Shown here: piece after piece, positions 25,880 to 39,530 of the stretch
How positions within the stretch are numbered: the stretch's first letter is position 1
Layout of the letters: each line of letters opens with the position of its first letter
Assembly: GCA_017590115.1 (NCBI GenBank)
Contig: JAGGNK010006559.1
Coordinates: forward strand, 10,308,162-10,372,161
Direction: 5' to 3'
From: Montifringilla adamsi
Taxonomy: Eukaryota; Chordata; Aves; Passeriformes; Passeridae
Length of the DNA: 64,000 nt
Position numbers and translations under genes: made by a program
The notes under the pieces: generated by a model
What the model was told of the DNA's origin: nothing
What the model saw: only the letters and a program-made list of their open reading frames with translations
Database searches by the model: none

Positions 25880-27005
25880 CAGGTGGATTGACTCTGGCAG
25901 GACACTAGGTGCCAACCAAAGCCAATGTATCACTTCCTTTTCAGCTGGACTGGGGACAGAAGATACAATGAAAGGCTCATGAGTTAAGGATGGGGAGAGA
26001 TCACTCAGCAATTGCCATCAGGGTAGAAGAATCTCGGGGAAATTATTTTAGCTCCTTACCAACCAGATCAGAATAGGGTAATAAGAAGTGAAACTAAATT
26101 TTAAAAACATTTTCCCCCCTCCCTTCTTCTCAGGATTAACTTTATTCTTGAATTCTTCCCCCCAGGCAGCGCAGGGGGTGAAATGGGGGGCTGTGGTCAG
26201 CCCACCATATGTTGTCTCTGCTGCTCCTTCCTTCTCAGGATGAGGACTCCTCACACTCCCCTCTGTCTCCAATATGAAGTCACTCCCATGGGAGACGGAC
26301 CTTCATGAAGTTCTCCAAGATGAGTCCTTCCCATGACCTGCAGTTCTTGACAAATTATTCCAGTGTCAGTCCTTTCTGCAGGGTGCAGTCCTTCAGGAAC
26401 AGGCTGCTCTAGTGTGGGTCCCCTAGAGGGTCACAAGTCCTACCAGCAAACCTGGTCCAGCATGGGCTCATCTCTCCACAGGGCCACAGGTCCTACCAGA
26501 AATCTGCTCCAGTTCAGGCTTTCCACAGTGTCTCCACCCCACGTTGCACATCCACCCACTCCAGCACTGGGTCCTCCACAGTCTAGAGATGTATCTCTGG
26601 GTATGCCATGGACCTTGGTGAGCTGCTGGGGCACAGCTTTCTCATCATGGTCTTCACCACAGGCTTCGTGCGTGGCTAATTTTGTGATTGGAACACCTCC
26701 TCTCCCTCCTTCTAGTGATCTTGGTGTCTGCAGGGCTGTTTCTCTCACATATTCTCACTCCTCTCTTCAGGTGGAATTGCTGTTGTGTAGGGTGGGGTTT
26801 TTTCCCTTTAAGCACATTATTCCAAAAGCTCTACCACCATCACAGATGGTGTGATGGCTAAAGCTCAGATGGCTAAGGCTGAGCCTCAGCCAGCATTGTG
26901 TCCTTCTTGGCCCTGGGTGAAGTTTCTGGCAGCTTCTAACAGAAGCCATCCCTGTAGGGCTCCCCTCCATGCATACACTACCTAAATCTTGTGAAAGCAA
27001 AGCTT
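25880..27005 (-). mobile_element. Avian ERV/LTR-type repeat with ~50-bp internal repeats
   Basis: About 1.1 kb of a family I recognise as common in bird genomes. It begins (plus strand) with TGGATTGACTCTGGCAGGAC and passes through a CT-rich tract at 26110-26165 and CTGCAGGGCTGTTTCTCTCA near 26728, ending near AAATCTTGTGAAAGCAAA. From 26404 to 26565 it holds a degenerate tandem motif (CTGCTCCAG-like) at 26404, 26452, 26504 and 26556. I infer LTR-type ancestry on the minus strand from the family's usual end sequences; I do not assign a family name. The 163-residue plus frame at 26363-26854 and the 102-residue minus frame lie wholly inside it and are not host genes. Confidence 0.65.
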
Positions 27006-30000
27006 TGCTAAAACTACTTGTTTAGAATGTGTTAGAACTTAAAATGAGAGGAGAATGTTATCCCTTTCTTGCCTTTCTAATATTAGAGAGATATTTAGGA
27101 AATAATTGCCCGATGCCTTTTTCCTAGACTGTTTATCAAATGGAACCACAGTATGTTTTCCCACACTGAGTACTCTCTGCATGAGATTTGGTGGAGTCTC
27201 AATTTTGGTCATTTTGTTTAATTGATTCATCTCTTCTGTAACTATATCTTCACAGGTTTGCTTTTTTTGTTATATAAGTTTGGGCTTTGCTAATGCTGCT
27301 GTAGAGATGGGATTCAAAATCACTTTTTTTGCCTCTATTTTCTCTTTTTTCATGCCTTGAAGGTACTTTCTATATCAAGTTGTCTTCTATGTGTCTCCAT
27401 CACCTAAGGGAGCATTCCTGGGTTGAGGTACAGTAAAGGATGATCTCCTATTCTTATATATTCAAATGAAATGTGATGTTTATTGTTTCAATTGTATGAA
27501 ATTGTGTGGAATAGTATGAAATAGTAAGATTAAAAATTACTTCTATCAATAAAAAGAAACTGGCATATGTTTCTGGATTTTTGAATACTTGAGGAAGCCC
27601 AGTTACAAAAGGTTACAATTTTAGTGCTTCATACCCCTCTCTATTTTCCAATTTCAATAGTAGGAATGTTCTGTTTTATTGCCATTTGTATTTGAAGTGC
27701 TTTATTGTTTTTGGCTTGAGTGATAATTTCTTATATCTGCTAAGGAAATTGCATCAATACAGTAAATATTATAAACTTCCATGTTTTGAGAAAGACTTGC
27801 TCTAACTCTCCTCTGAGACAAATTATTTAATCTTCTTCATTGGCTCAGTAATCTTGAAAAGGATCAGGTCTCTTCCTTTGTGACCCCCCAAAGGGATGAG
27901 TCGTGGCATTTAAAAATTCAAAATTTGGCTTTCATGTTCTTTTAATGTTTCTCGATGGATCTTGGAAAAAGCAGGTCAGGCATGCTGCCAAAGTTCAAAT
28001 GTACTCAAAGTGAGGGTAGTCTTTCCCACCCTAATCAAGCACAATTGACAAATAAGGCCATACATGAATACATATGTTCTAGATTATTGATGCCGTCTAT
28101 AGGCTTTATCATATTTTCTCAGTACAATTTTCTTACAAAAATAACAACCAAAGTTGCTTATCATCCTCTTGATGAGCATATATGAATGTTCTTAGTATGA
28201 ACTACAAATTGTTTACACACATGGAGACTTCTAGGAAGACAATTCAGCTCCATATGCAAGGGTCACGTGTTAGCAAACTTGCATGTTGGCAACATCTGTT
28301 CTGCGCTTATTGCAGTGACACAGCATCAAGGTAAATGGTCAAATAAGACTAAAAACCAATAATATATTTGCAAATAAAGATACAAAAATAGCACAGTAAT
28401 TTCCCAATTTTACAGTAATTTTTAATTTAAATTTTGAATCGTTTTTAACAATGGTATAAAATCGAGATTCCTCCAAGAACTGCTGATTACAACAGAATGC
28501 AACAGAATAGAAACTAAGGGATTTTTTTTAAATAGCTTTGCAATTTAGTATTGGTCTATTATACATATTTCTTTTCTGTGCCTTTTTTCTTGAAGAGTAT
28601 AGTTTTCCTTCCCAAAAGGTACTTAAATGACACTTCCAGGAGTAGTAGTACCTTCACATGCTGTAATGACACTTTTTGCTTTGTGTTTGTTTCTTATTGA
28701 ATGATAAATTCTCTGTTACATATCTTCACTTGGGAAGGCATTTTCAGTTGTGACCAAAGTTACTTCCCTTCCTCTCAGACAAAAGAAATGTGCATCAATT
28801 TCTTCAGAAACAACACATTTGTTTAACTATGGGCAAGGCAACAGCCTTCTTGGATGTGCTCAGTGACTGTAGCAAGTGAAGTATGATGGAAAATGAATGG
28901 GAAATCTCATGAATGGGTTGAAATGTGAGTAGTTAGAAGCTTAAGTTATGATGTGTATATAACTTGATTTTTTTAAAATGTGAACTGATTTCTCTCAGTA
29001 GGGGTAATGGAATGTAGCCAGCGACTATTCTAGTGGGAGATGGGATCTATTTAGTTGCTAAAGAAGCCATGCAAGATGCATAAAGTAGCTGTTGCCTTAT
29101 TTTATTGTTTGGATTTGGGTTTTGTTGGGCTGGTTTTTTTGGGTTTTTTTTTTGTGTGTGTGTGCTTGTTTCTAATTTGATGCAGACTTGTGGTTTTGTT
29201 TTGTTGTGGTGTTAGGTTTGATTTGGGGTTTTTTTGCTTCAGTTTGGGGTTGTTTTGCATGGACTCATATTTTTTGCCTTGGATTTTGTTGTTTTTTTGT
29301 TTTTTTTTTTTCCTTTGGTGTGTGGCTTTTTTTTGTTTGGTTTGGGTTTTTAACAGAAATGTAGAGGGAGGTTTTTTTTCACCTATTTTACTTATGTCTT
29401 TTGGAAGACAATGCCTTTTGTCTCCTGGCAGTGGAAAAGATTGTGTGAGTCATGGAAGAGTTGGGAGCATTTGATAGTTAATTTCCCTAAAATAATTTAA
29501 AAAAAAAATTGAAAGTCCTAGTGTCAGACAAGAGAAAAGTCATGCAGCTATAACTGCTATTCATGATGGAAAGACTACCAGCTATAGTGCTGCTAAAAGT
29601 TTTGGGATATTAGTAGGGAAGTAGTGGTATGTCCCTTAAAGCTAAAGCTAAAGGAAATCTGGCTTCTCAGTCCGAGATTGTGACACAGGAATTGTCAGTA
29701 TTCTGTACATTATGAGGGATTTTTTAAAATGGGAAATATTCAGCTCTTCATAGCCATGCAAATCATCCATCTGTGTCTAACTGTATCAGTTTTATGCCTT
29801 AAGGACCTGCCAATTAGGTAGCCTGTGATATCAGGCTTGGGACAGTGGTGTCATGCTTTGTCATGTTGGTTACAAAACTATTGGAGTTTGTATTCCAGAA
29901 ATGAATAATTCTTACCTTATATTTTAATATGTAACTGTAAATTTTAATGCAAAAAGAGCTTTTCAAAGTTTTGGGTGTTTTTTCCTGACTTTCCTTGCCT

Positions 30001-31296
30001 TGGTCTTTTCTCTCTGATAATCTAGAGCACTACAGTTTTTTGTAATAACTTCCAAGACCCCCTGGCCAATTGCTGAGCTAATTATGAAAGTACCTGCATT
30101 TTCAAGGTTATATCATGCAGCTGAGTGAAAAACCAGTCTTAATTTAGGCTATTTAAAACTCAGGAGAGATATCAGGGGCAAGTAGTGTCATAAGAATCCA
30201 ACCAATTTGGTTGAGTACGAGGACCTGTGCTTAAGTACTCTGATTCAAATAACTAATGTTATACATAATATTTGGGGGACTGGGGTCAGAGTCTTCAGTT
30301 TATAAAGGGAGGGAGAAATAAAAACTGAGCAAATAATGCTCAGTGAAGAACAATATGACAGAAAGTTTCGGTTTGTATAAATGACTTGTACTTAAAAGAA
30401 AAATGTGGTTTTAGTTTTGATAATGTCTGACCAATGAGAATCTTTTTCAAGTTACTGTGGAGTGGCCTTAATGCTGTAAATAATCCAATTGGCCAAGTCC
30501 CAGTACAGTGCAGATGAGAAAAGGATGCAGGAAATTCTGTTGTTTACACATGTGTCTGTTACACTGAGAAGCAAGAGGAGCCCAGCAAACTCAGAAGGTA
30601 AGGGGTCTTAAGCTTGTGGGTTTAATGTTTAATTTCTATAAATCTCTTCAGGGACAAAGCATGAGTTACTATTATGCTGAAGGTAAGGAGGAAAACAGTC
30701 TGAACTGCCCAGCAAAAGTACTGAAGATAAGAAAACAATATTTGAAATATGTGGCTCAGTTATATCTAGCTGGATTATTCTCTTCTGTGTTTTTGCTACT
30801 ATCATGTAGCATTACTTCTAACATCCCATCAAACATAATTGGTTTTGCAAGTGTAGAAGAATGCTTACTTACTATAACCAGCTTTAAAACTTTCTAAGTG
30901 ACAGTTTGTTAAAAACTTATCTCTTAGTTTTGATTAGAAATTAGTACAAATGCAGAAGTTTCGCAGCTTATAGTTTTATTACAGAAAACATTTTTTAAAT
31001 TACTTTAAAATTACTTTGTGAAATGCATGTGTAATGGCATAAACTGGTAAAACTTTGTTACCTTTTAAAGGGGGTGGTATTATGGACAGAAGTGTAATTA
31101 AAATATTGTTGTGAGTTTGCAGAAGTTTGTACTGCATTTTTTTGTTGGAAAGCAATGTTTTCGCAGTGTTTCTATTTTCTTAAGTTATGCAACTCAATAA
31201 TGAGTTGTATAATCCTAACTTCCTTCAGGAAATATCTGAAGATGAGATTAGAAAAATGAGTTCCTGGCTGTATCCTATTATTCGAATGCAATGAAT

Positions 31297-31327
<31 letters not shown>

Positions 31328-32052
31328 ATATTATGATTTGTTGATGCTGGAGAAATATATTCAGTCTGTCATTATTTTAAAGGCAAGTATCAGAGATGGT
31401 GTGAGACACTGTGGATGATCCTTCAGCAATGAGAACCAAGGGTCAAATTCCAAAAGCAATGTTCATAAGTTTAATCAGCAGATATAGCAAATAGTACTAA
31501 TGGGCTTCCTACTTACTATCCAGATAGCTGCATTTTGTTTGTATTTTGTTCTCACTGATTCTTACAAACATTTTATGAAGCAGACTCTGCTATAAATAAT
31601 TGTATAGCTAGAGTACTAGTTTTTAGTTTGGATTTCCTCTGTTGTTATAAAATTTACTTTTGTGTTTCTGAATGCAGCTCTTTGCATAAGATAATGAATA
31701 TAAATTAATTTCCAAAATATATTAGGTATCATTAATAGAACTAGTCATATCACTTCCAAAGACATCTACAAAAAATTGAAATTGAAAAATGTGAAATTAG
31801 ACATCTGGGGGTGGTTTTTGTGTTTTTTCATGTAGCCAGTTTGAATTAAGGCCGCTCTTTCACCTTAAGTATAAAATACTAATGGTAGCCTCAGGTAAAT
31901 CTGAAAAATAAATCACTTGAAAATGAATGCACTAAAGGAGCTGTTAATGAGCAGGCTTAAATTACTGTTGTTACTTCAACACAGATAGATAGATAGATAT
32001 TGGACAGACAGGTAAATATTGGAATCATTTGAAGTATACAAATTTGATATTC
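27006..32052. other. AT-rich region without supported gene
   Basis: Contains a T/G-rich stretch at about 29100-29360 with a short TG microsatellite (29153-29163) and an AGAT microsatellite at 31983-32000. The frame at 30616-30897 (93 residues) has no recognisable domain. Confidence 0.6.
31983..32000. repeat. AGAT tetranucleotide microsatellite
   Basis: Four AGAT units, about 50 bp upstream of the CR1 tail at 32053. Confidence 0.85.
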
Positions 32053-32260
32053 ATGGAATCATAGATTCATAGAAAGGTTTGGGTTGGAAGGGACCTTAAA
32101 GATCATCTAGTCCCAGTCTCACCCCCCAGTACAGCAGGTTGCTTAAGGCCCCATCCAACCTGGCCTTGAACACATCTGGGGATGGAATCCACAACTTCTT
32201 TCAGAAGCCTGTTCCAGTGGCTCACCTGATCTATTCACGAGAAAGAGAGTTCTTTCTAGT
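32053..32260 (-). mobile_element. CR1 LINE 3' end, antisense
   Basis: ATGGAATCATAGATTCATAG followed by GTTTGGGTTGGAAGGGACCT and AAAGATCATCTAGTCCCAGT is the textbook reverse complement of an avian CR1 tail. It continues through AACCTGGCCTTGAACACATC to about 32260. It is among the least diverged CR1 copies in the window. Confidence 0.9.
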
Positions 32261-35200
32261 CTGTACAATGATTTTTAATTGACTGGTTTACTATGAAAAT
32301 GATCCTTCCTGAACAGCTTGATTCTCTTCTCATGCTAATTCAGTAATCTAGGTCTGATTTACACTGGGTTAAATAAGGCTGGGTTTTTTTACCAAGCCCA
32401 TTCTTATTTAATGTCAATCACCTTACTGGAGGAATGCCAGGGAGGAATTTTCGTGAAAGCTCCTAGTGTTTTAATTTTTTTTTTAATGTATTTTCCGTTG
32501 ACTTGGATGTTTCTCCATAACTTTTGTAGGTGTCCGTTTTTGCAAAAGGGTGCCAACTTCCCTTCTGCTATGTTGAGTAGTCACCAATTATTCAAATAAT
32601 TTCTTCTCTTTTAGTGGGACTACATATTGTCCTAAAGTGAGTGGGCACTAAGATAACACACATGCTTCTCTATGCATTTGAGTGACATCTAGGACACAAC
32701 CAATGATACTTAGTGATTTATTTTATTTGACCACTCTAGTAACTGTGGCGTCCAGGTAAAAGTCACAGGTAAAAGTCACAATGTGGATTATTCCTTTGTT
32801 CATTTCCCTCAAGGATGATTTAGTGGAGTTGGGGTCATCATGGGACAGTATCTGACAACATTAAATCACACAAAATCACAGTCCTTGGGCTGGTGTGAAA
32901 ATACTAGACTGGTTAGGGAAAAATAAGAATAATTACATATAAATGTCCAATAGCAATCCTTTCGTAAGGAATGTTCTTGGAAGAATTAATTATACAAGAT
33001 ATGGCTTCTAAAACTGTTCTGATAAAACCAAAAACATCTCCGCACAGCAGAATTGTCAATTCTGATACAACTTTATCAGAGTAGTTGAACCAGCCAAAGG
33101 GACATGCACTGACCCAGAGAAAACAAAATATTCATAAGTGTTCTTACTTGTCTGCTTATGTGGGTGGGAAAATCACTTCTTTCTAGACTCTGAGCAGTGT
33201 TTTGAAGAAAAATTGTTTTGTGTCCTAATAAGCATTGGAATGTTTTATGTCTTGGTCTGAAACAAATCATCAGATATTTGTGATTAATTTTCCCTTCTCC
33301 CAGTGTTATGAAATTTCCTTTAAAAGTAGGTCATGTTTTGAATAGGAAAGCATCATAAATGGCTTCAACTCTAACAAGACAATTCTTGATCTCTCATATC
33401 ATAAAGCATGTGGTTTTAAGATACTGTTAAGGGTTTTAAAACTCTGAAGAATTTCTCAGAGTATATGCAGGGATTAGAAACTTAACTTTTTCAGGGATAT
33501 GCCATTACATCTTAACACTTTATTGAAAATAAAAGAAAGAAAAGAAAAAACAAAAAAAGCCACACCAGAAAAAAACCCCAAAACAAAACCCGACCCCCTC
33601 AACTCAGTGGGATAAAAAAAGCCATGTAAATGAAAGTGAAGCTATCCAGTTCAAGGTCACTTTCCAAATGAGTAACATAGAAGATAATAGAATTGAGGTG
33701 CAGGCTCTAGAAAATAAAGTTGTGATGGTGTTGTCTAAATAATGAAGCTTCTCTATACATTTAAGTGATCTCTACTGTTTGGATGAACATGTTTTAGCAT
33801 TGCATCTGACCTAATTCTTGTTCAGTAAAGTGCCTTTCAGAATGGTTAGTCTGTCTTCAGTGTCCTTTTTTTAACTTTTGGGGCTGAAAGAAGCCCAGCT
33901 GAACTGACCTGTGGCCTAATCTAAAAATGTGCTAAAAATCCCAGATCTATGAAATCCTCAGCTGTGTTTGAGAGTAGTTGAGCCTCCTCAATTCAATTAT
34001 TGCACTATATTCAATAAGAAGCTACAGTGACTCTCACAAGGAGGTGGATTTGGCTTTTGAACATAAGTAAATGAAACATGAAACAGTAGAATGCTAATAC
34101 TATCAACAGCAGGGAAAGGAATTTAGCCCTTGACAATTCAACACGATACAATGGTCTTTTAATTGTATGCGATAAACTTTTTTATAGCTTATTAGCAGTT
34201 ATTTATATTTGATATAGCTTAAATTGTTTAACTAATACTCTGAATGAAAATCACCAGCTGAATGAGATGTTTTTAGTTTTCTTGTCTTCTTTGACTTTTT
34301 ACTTACAGCTGGCTTTAATGCTTGTAAAGACTTCCAAGACCAGTTATAACTTACATACTCAAATGCAGTTCTAAGCTTGTGGATGATGTATACCTTGGAT
34401 ATTATTTCTGTATACCTTGGGTATTATTTCCCTACATTTCTATAGTCTTCCTTCTTTCAGAAAACTTCAGAGGAAATCCGTGCAAGATACTCTTCTGTGC
34501 CATGTTAAAGGGCTGCCTGTCAGTATAAGAAAGACAGTGCATGTGTGCACTGGCTGAGCTCATATCCTATAATAACACACTGACAACTCAAATCGAGCTG
34601 GGTCTTTTGAGATTCTCTATTGTGACTGACTATTGGCTCCCTTGTAACTAAGCTGAGTGGTATAAGAAATTATGTGCTTATCCTACTTGTTCCCAGTAAA
34701 GGGAATAACCCTGTTAGCACTGCAACTCATTTCAATGTTGGTTAAAAAATGTTTGGCATGCTAAACACTTCTGAAACTTACTGTGCTTTCTGTGTAAACA
34801 GAGGAGGAAGACTCATGCACTCAGTTATTTTTAGTCTTAGCTGTGGAACTGCTGAAAAACAAACCAACCAAAAAAAAAAAAACCAAAACCCCAGCAGATA
34901 CTATTTTAATGTGATTAGAGCAAATTTCATTGTGCCTGCAGAACAAGATGCCTATAGGTGTTTCTGTAAATCACAGGAAGTGTTCACTTGTATCTTTAAC
35001 TATAAGCATTAAAAAAGTGCTTCAGTATTGCAAGATAGTATTAACTAATGTGAACCCTATTCTTCTGAAGCAATTACTGTTTCAAGTTTGAACAACAGAT
35101 TACTATTGTTCTAAAGAAATCTCTCTATGCTATTCAGAAGATACCTATTAGACCAGATGCTTAACTTATATGAATTAGTTTGCATTAAAGACATTGACTT

Positions 35201-38200
35201 ATTTTAAATACACTCTGAATCTGTTTTCAATTGAAGTTATTGTTAATATACTGTTTCATAATCTGTTTTTCCTAATAATCCTAAAAGTGTATTCCATGGA
35301 GATTACCAATCTTCACATAGAATCTCTGAGATTAGATTAGAATTTAGGGGACTTGGCTATTTCTTTAACTCAGCAGTTTACACTAGGTTTTGTAAACCTG
35401 TTTGTAAGTCATTTACTCTGAAAGGATCTAAAACTTTGAGAGTTCATATTTATCCTGACTGCATAGGAAGTTTATTTTGCGTCTTTTATTCATTAATCAT
35501 ATCCTAGTAATATGTGATAATTCAGATCTCAAGGGGGAGCTAGCCAAGCACTGTCTCAAATGCCACAGCTACCAAATTTAGTTGGGTTATGACTGGTTTA
35601 GCTTCTACTTAGCTCTTTTTGAGACTGTCTGGGAAAGTTGTTGGTGTCGCACACACTCCCTGCCCTCCCTGCATAATCTGATTATACAGTATGTCTTTTC
35701 AAGTGTAGTGGCTGAGGGATGAGAATCAATACTACAGACTTGAATGTACAAAAGATATGGGTGAAATGTTATAAAAGTTTGAAACCAAACAAAACATTCT
35801 TGGGGAAAGGAAGTTATTGTAAATTATATTCAAAGCAGTACTTCAGAGCTTCTTTTGTCCTTATGAGTAGTAAATGACAACATCTCTATATACAAATATT
35901 TATGTTACCCATATTTAACCTTAAGGAGTTGATTATAACTTCAAAGATGTGAAGAAAGATCAGCTTGTTGCTGTAAAAGGCTTTGAAAGATATTTCAATG
36001 ATATGTATTACTTGTATATTTCACTTGTATTACCCAGTAGACCTAAATCAGAGTATATAATTCTGGTTCTCATCTGAAGAAATAGTATCCAAACTGTTTA
36101 AAGTTTATAAAAATTTACAGCCAAAAAAAAAAACCAACAAGAAAGATTAATATTTGTTTAGTCTTTACATTTGTTGTAATCTGTGACTATCTTCCAAGTC
36201 TTTTTATGAATGCATATGTTTATAGTATGTATATATAGTATGTACACTGTGTATATAATCTGTGTAATATTATACAAGGTATATTGTATACATGTGTTTA
36301 AAAAAACAATTGAAACGCTAAATAGGATTTTACTTTAAAATGGATATTTTGACATGGAGAGAAAATGATAAAAGGAAAAAAGGAAAAACCATATATTGAA
36401 CCACAGTGAAGGGGACCATGTCCTTTTTTTGGTGCATCCTTTTTCAGAGAAGTACAGCATTTCATTTTGAGCAAGCTTTAAGACCACCCTGACCCCCCCG
36501 ACCCCCACCAGCAACAATAATGTAAAATAAGCTGTGAAAGAAATCTTGTCCTAAATTACTGCTTTTAATTGTTGACACATTTTGTATCAGTGTAACTTAA
36601 TAGAACATATTCACTTTACCTAGAAGTGTTTTATTCTGTGGAAAGAAATAACCACTCAGTTTTTAAAAGCTTTGAGCCATGTCAACTATACCAGTCCTGT
36701 GGTCAAATTCTACTGGCATGGAAAGTTTCACTATATTTTACAGAAGCAATTCACACATTGAGATAAATATATTATAACTCACGGTTAGATGAATCATGGT
36801 ATAGGTAATCATTTCAAAAAAGCATCAGTCCAAATAGAAAACTTTGTGAAACTTCATGTAAATGTTTCCTGCAAGACGTTAATTGTTGCTGTTACTGGCA
36901 TATTTTTTCTGGATTGTTTCCCCTGGTGCTTAGAACTGACCTTCAGGCTGGAAAGTATCTGGGAGTGCTTGATTATCTTGTTCACCCCTTTCCTTCATAC
37001 ATATATTCTCATATTTGCAGTTTCTGTTGGCAGAATAGATTTGGGGGATAAAGCCTTTTTTCTTCTTTGCTATGTTCCTTACAGCTGGATCCTGACAACA
37101 GTGCAGAATTGCTGCTTTTAAGGCAGATCGGTGGTGTCACAGAAGGGGCATATTTCCTGTGGGTCTTCCCTACTTACATGGTGTTTTGTGACCCATTTGG
37201 CTAATAGTTACATATTCTGAGATTCATAATTTGTGATCTAATTTTTTCTTATTTCCTGGATGTCATGGCAACATTGTTCTGGCAGAAACAGGCTTCTAGA
37301 GCTCCTCAGAAATCACACTGCTCAGAGAATCATGTTAGGGGGGACTTCTGAGATCATCTCCCTTGCTCAGAGTATCATATTTAGGACTTCTACATGGCAT
37401 GCCTTTGTTTCACGATAATTTCTGTCACACTAGAGATTTAATTTTCTCTAAAATGAGTGGGACAACTTACACCTGGAATTGTAAATCTTATTTCAAAGGA
37501 TTGAAATAGGTTGTGGAAAAGGATAGCAAATGAGGACAAACTGGCAACGTCACTGGCATGGCCTGCCTGAGGGCCACTTAGGGCTACTTTGTGTTTTGGG
37601 TTTTTTTTTTTTGAAGATATAAATTATATATATGCAATTTTACCCTACATGCCTTCAAGTGAATTATTGAAACCTTCAGGAGAAGCAAACTACTATTAAT
37701 AATAAAAAGGATTCCTCCTCTGGAGTCAGAGAATTTTGATTATCACAATGGATAGTGGAACGTCAAGCAGCAGTATACTTAATCCTGTTGCATAGTGCAA
37801 AATGCTTATTTCAGCATTATGGTGATTGCTATATTTTCCTTTGGTTTCTGGATGGCCTACTAAAATAGAAAAAAGTTTAAGCCATTTCTGAGTCCTCCTT
37901 TCACTTACTGCTTCCTCTTAAGGTTTGAGTGGTTTATTGTCTTTCAGTCACTATCTTTGCTGCTCATACTTTAACTTTTCTCCTGGAAATTTAGCTATAC
38001 ATGGGCAACTAATTTAATGATGCACTTTCTGGGGGTGCTTCAGAAATGCCTTGCCTGTCACAATATTTTGTATCATAGTAAAATGTATTTTTCCCTGCAG
38101 AACTACCCTTTTCCTGAAGTTACTTTCTAGTTTTAACTTTTTAGGCCTGATAGAGTAGCTGGCAAACTTTGTTTATGGCTTTTTTTAATAGAAGTCAAGT

Positions 38201-39530
38201 AGAAACTTGAGTCTCTGCTTTTGCCTCCCTCTCTGTCATACCATTCCATCTCATCATCTAGTGTTGATCAACTCAGAAGTGGGATCAGACTCCAGTTTTA
38301 TATAGATTCTACTATGAAGGTCTTACTTACATTTGGTCCTATAACTTTTTTCCTCTGGAGTTTTTTAGTGTCTCCTGAAATTAAATGTATTCATTTGTTT
38401 TCAAGGCAAAGGTATCTACAGCATAAACAAATAATGAGAAAAATAGTGATATTCTTTGTTCCCAATATTATAAATTTGGTCAGACCTATAAGAAAAGTGG
38501 AACACTATTTTGCACTTTATTGTTTCCTCTCAAACCTCTCAAATATTTTCAGTTTATGTTCTTCAGTTCTATTTTTTTTTTTTTTTGGTACAACGTTTGA
38601 GTTTTTATCCTGTCCTTTAGGAACTTTGACAGTTAAAGAACTTGGAAACTAAGATTTAGGCCTGACATTGTCTCTTGCACTTCAAATATTCAGGCAGATG
38701 TTATGTTATAGAAGGAAGATGAGGTTGCATTATTTTAGTTTTATGTATCAGGACATTAAAGAATTGCCACTGTGATTTCATTTTATCTCAAAGAGACATT
38801 TAAGACATCATACTATCCAAACTGATGTCTTGAGAAGACCATTTTTTTCAGGCATTTTTAAGCTTTCCTAATTGCACAAAAAAGCGCAAAACAACAACAA
38901 CCCCTCACTGAAACAAAACCTGACAAACCCCAAAACACTTCTCTTTGTGAAGTTAAAAACAAATTTTATACTTTGTAGTTTTCATAGCATAACCGGTTTT
39001 AGTTACTGGACATGAGAAGGAAATAAAACAGCTTTTGGAAATAAATTAGATCATTATTGACATTTTTATGTTAACAGGAAACTAGAGAAGTACGAATAGG
39101 AGGGAAAAATTATCACGTAACTCCTAATAGGAAGTAAACAATTAGCATTATTTGTCTCTTCAGGCCATTTTTTGGCTGATTTTTAGTTATGACACATGTA
39201 AGGAATACAATGTCTGGAAACAGGATAGCTTAAAAATTCGCCATATGGTTTAATATTGTTAATATGTTTTTTTATAGCTGTGGGAAAAAAATAAGCAGAA
39301 TCATCTTTGGATTTGCATTAAAAAGTCTTGAAAGCACTATATTTTAATTTTCATGAAGTAAGATAATCTGTATATTATGTCATGGTCTGTCTGGACCTTT
39401 CAAATTTACAGCACAGTGTACTTTGTAAATTATACTTTATTTTATGAGTTTATGAGCTCATTTAAAAAAAATAAACCATAAAAAAATCCTCTGCCTCAAA
39501 CAGCATCACCAAAACATAAAGACATCAAAC
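32261..39530. other. AT-rich region without supported gene
   Basis: Contains two small tandem duplications: about 13 bp at 32755-32781 (AGGTAAAAGTCAC twice) and 22 bp at 34387-34430 (TGTATACCTTGG-rich). The 143-residue frame at 38221-38652 ends in a poly-Phe run from a T tract and shows no family, so I treat it as chance. Confidence 0.55.
34387..34430. repeat. 22-bp tandem duplication
   Basis: TGTATACCTTGGATATTATT (34387) recurs as TGTATACCTTGGGTATTATT (34409), one mismatch. Confidence 0.9.

Noticed and set aside
26363..26854. 163-residue plus-strand open frame
   Set aside because: Lies entirely within the ERV/LTR-type repeat at 25880-27005; not a host gene.
37290..37380. Possible CR1 remnant (GAGAATCATGTTAGGGGGGA)
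   Set aside because: Only a short stretch resembles the CR1 antisense terminus and the following sequence does not continue as CR1; too weak to call.
38221..38652. 143-residue plus-strand open frame with hydrophobic stretches
   Set aside because: Hydrophobicity comes from T-rich DNA (poly-Phe from a T run), with no family resemblance or supporting gene structure.
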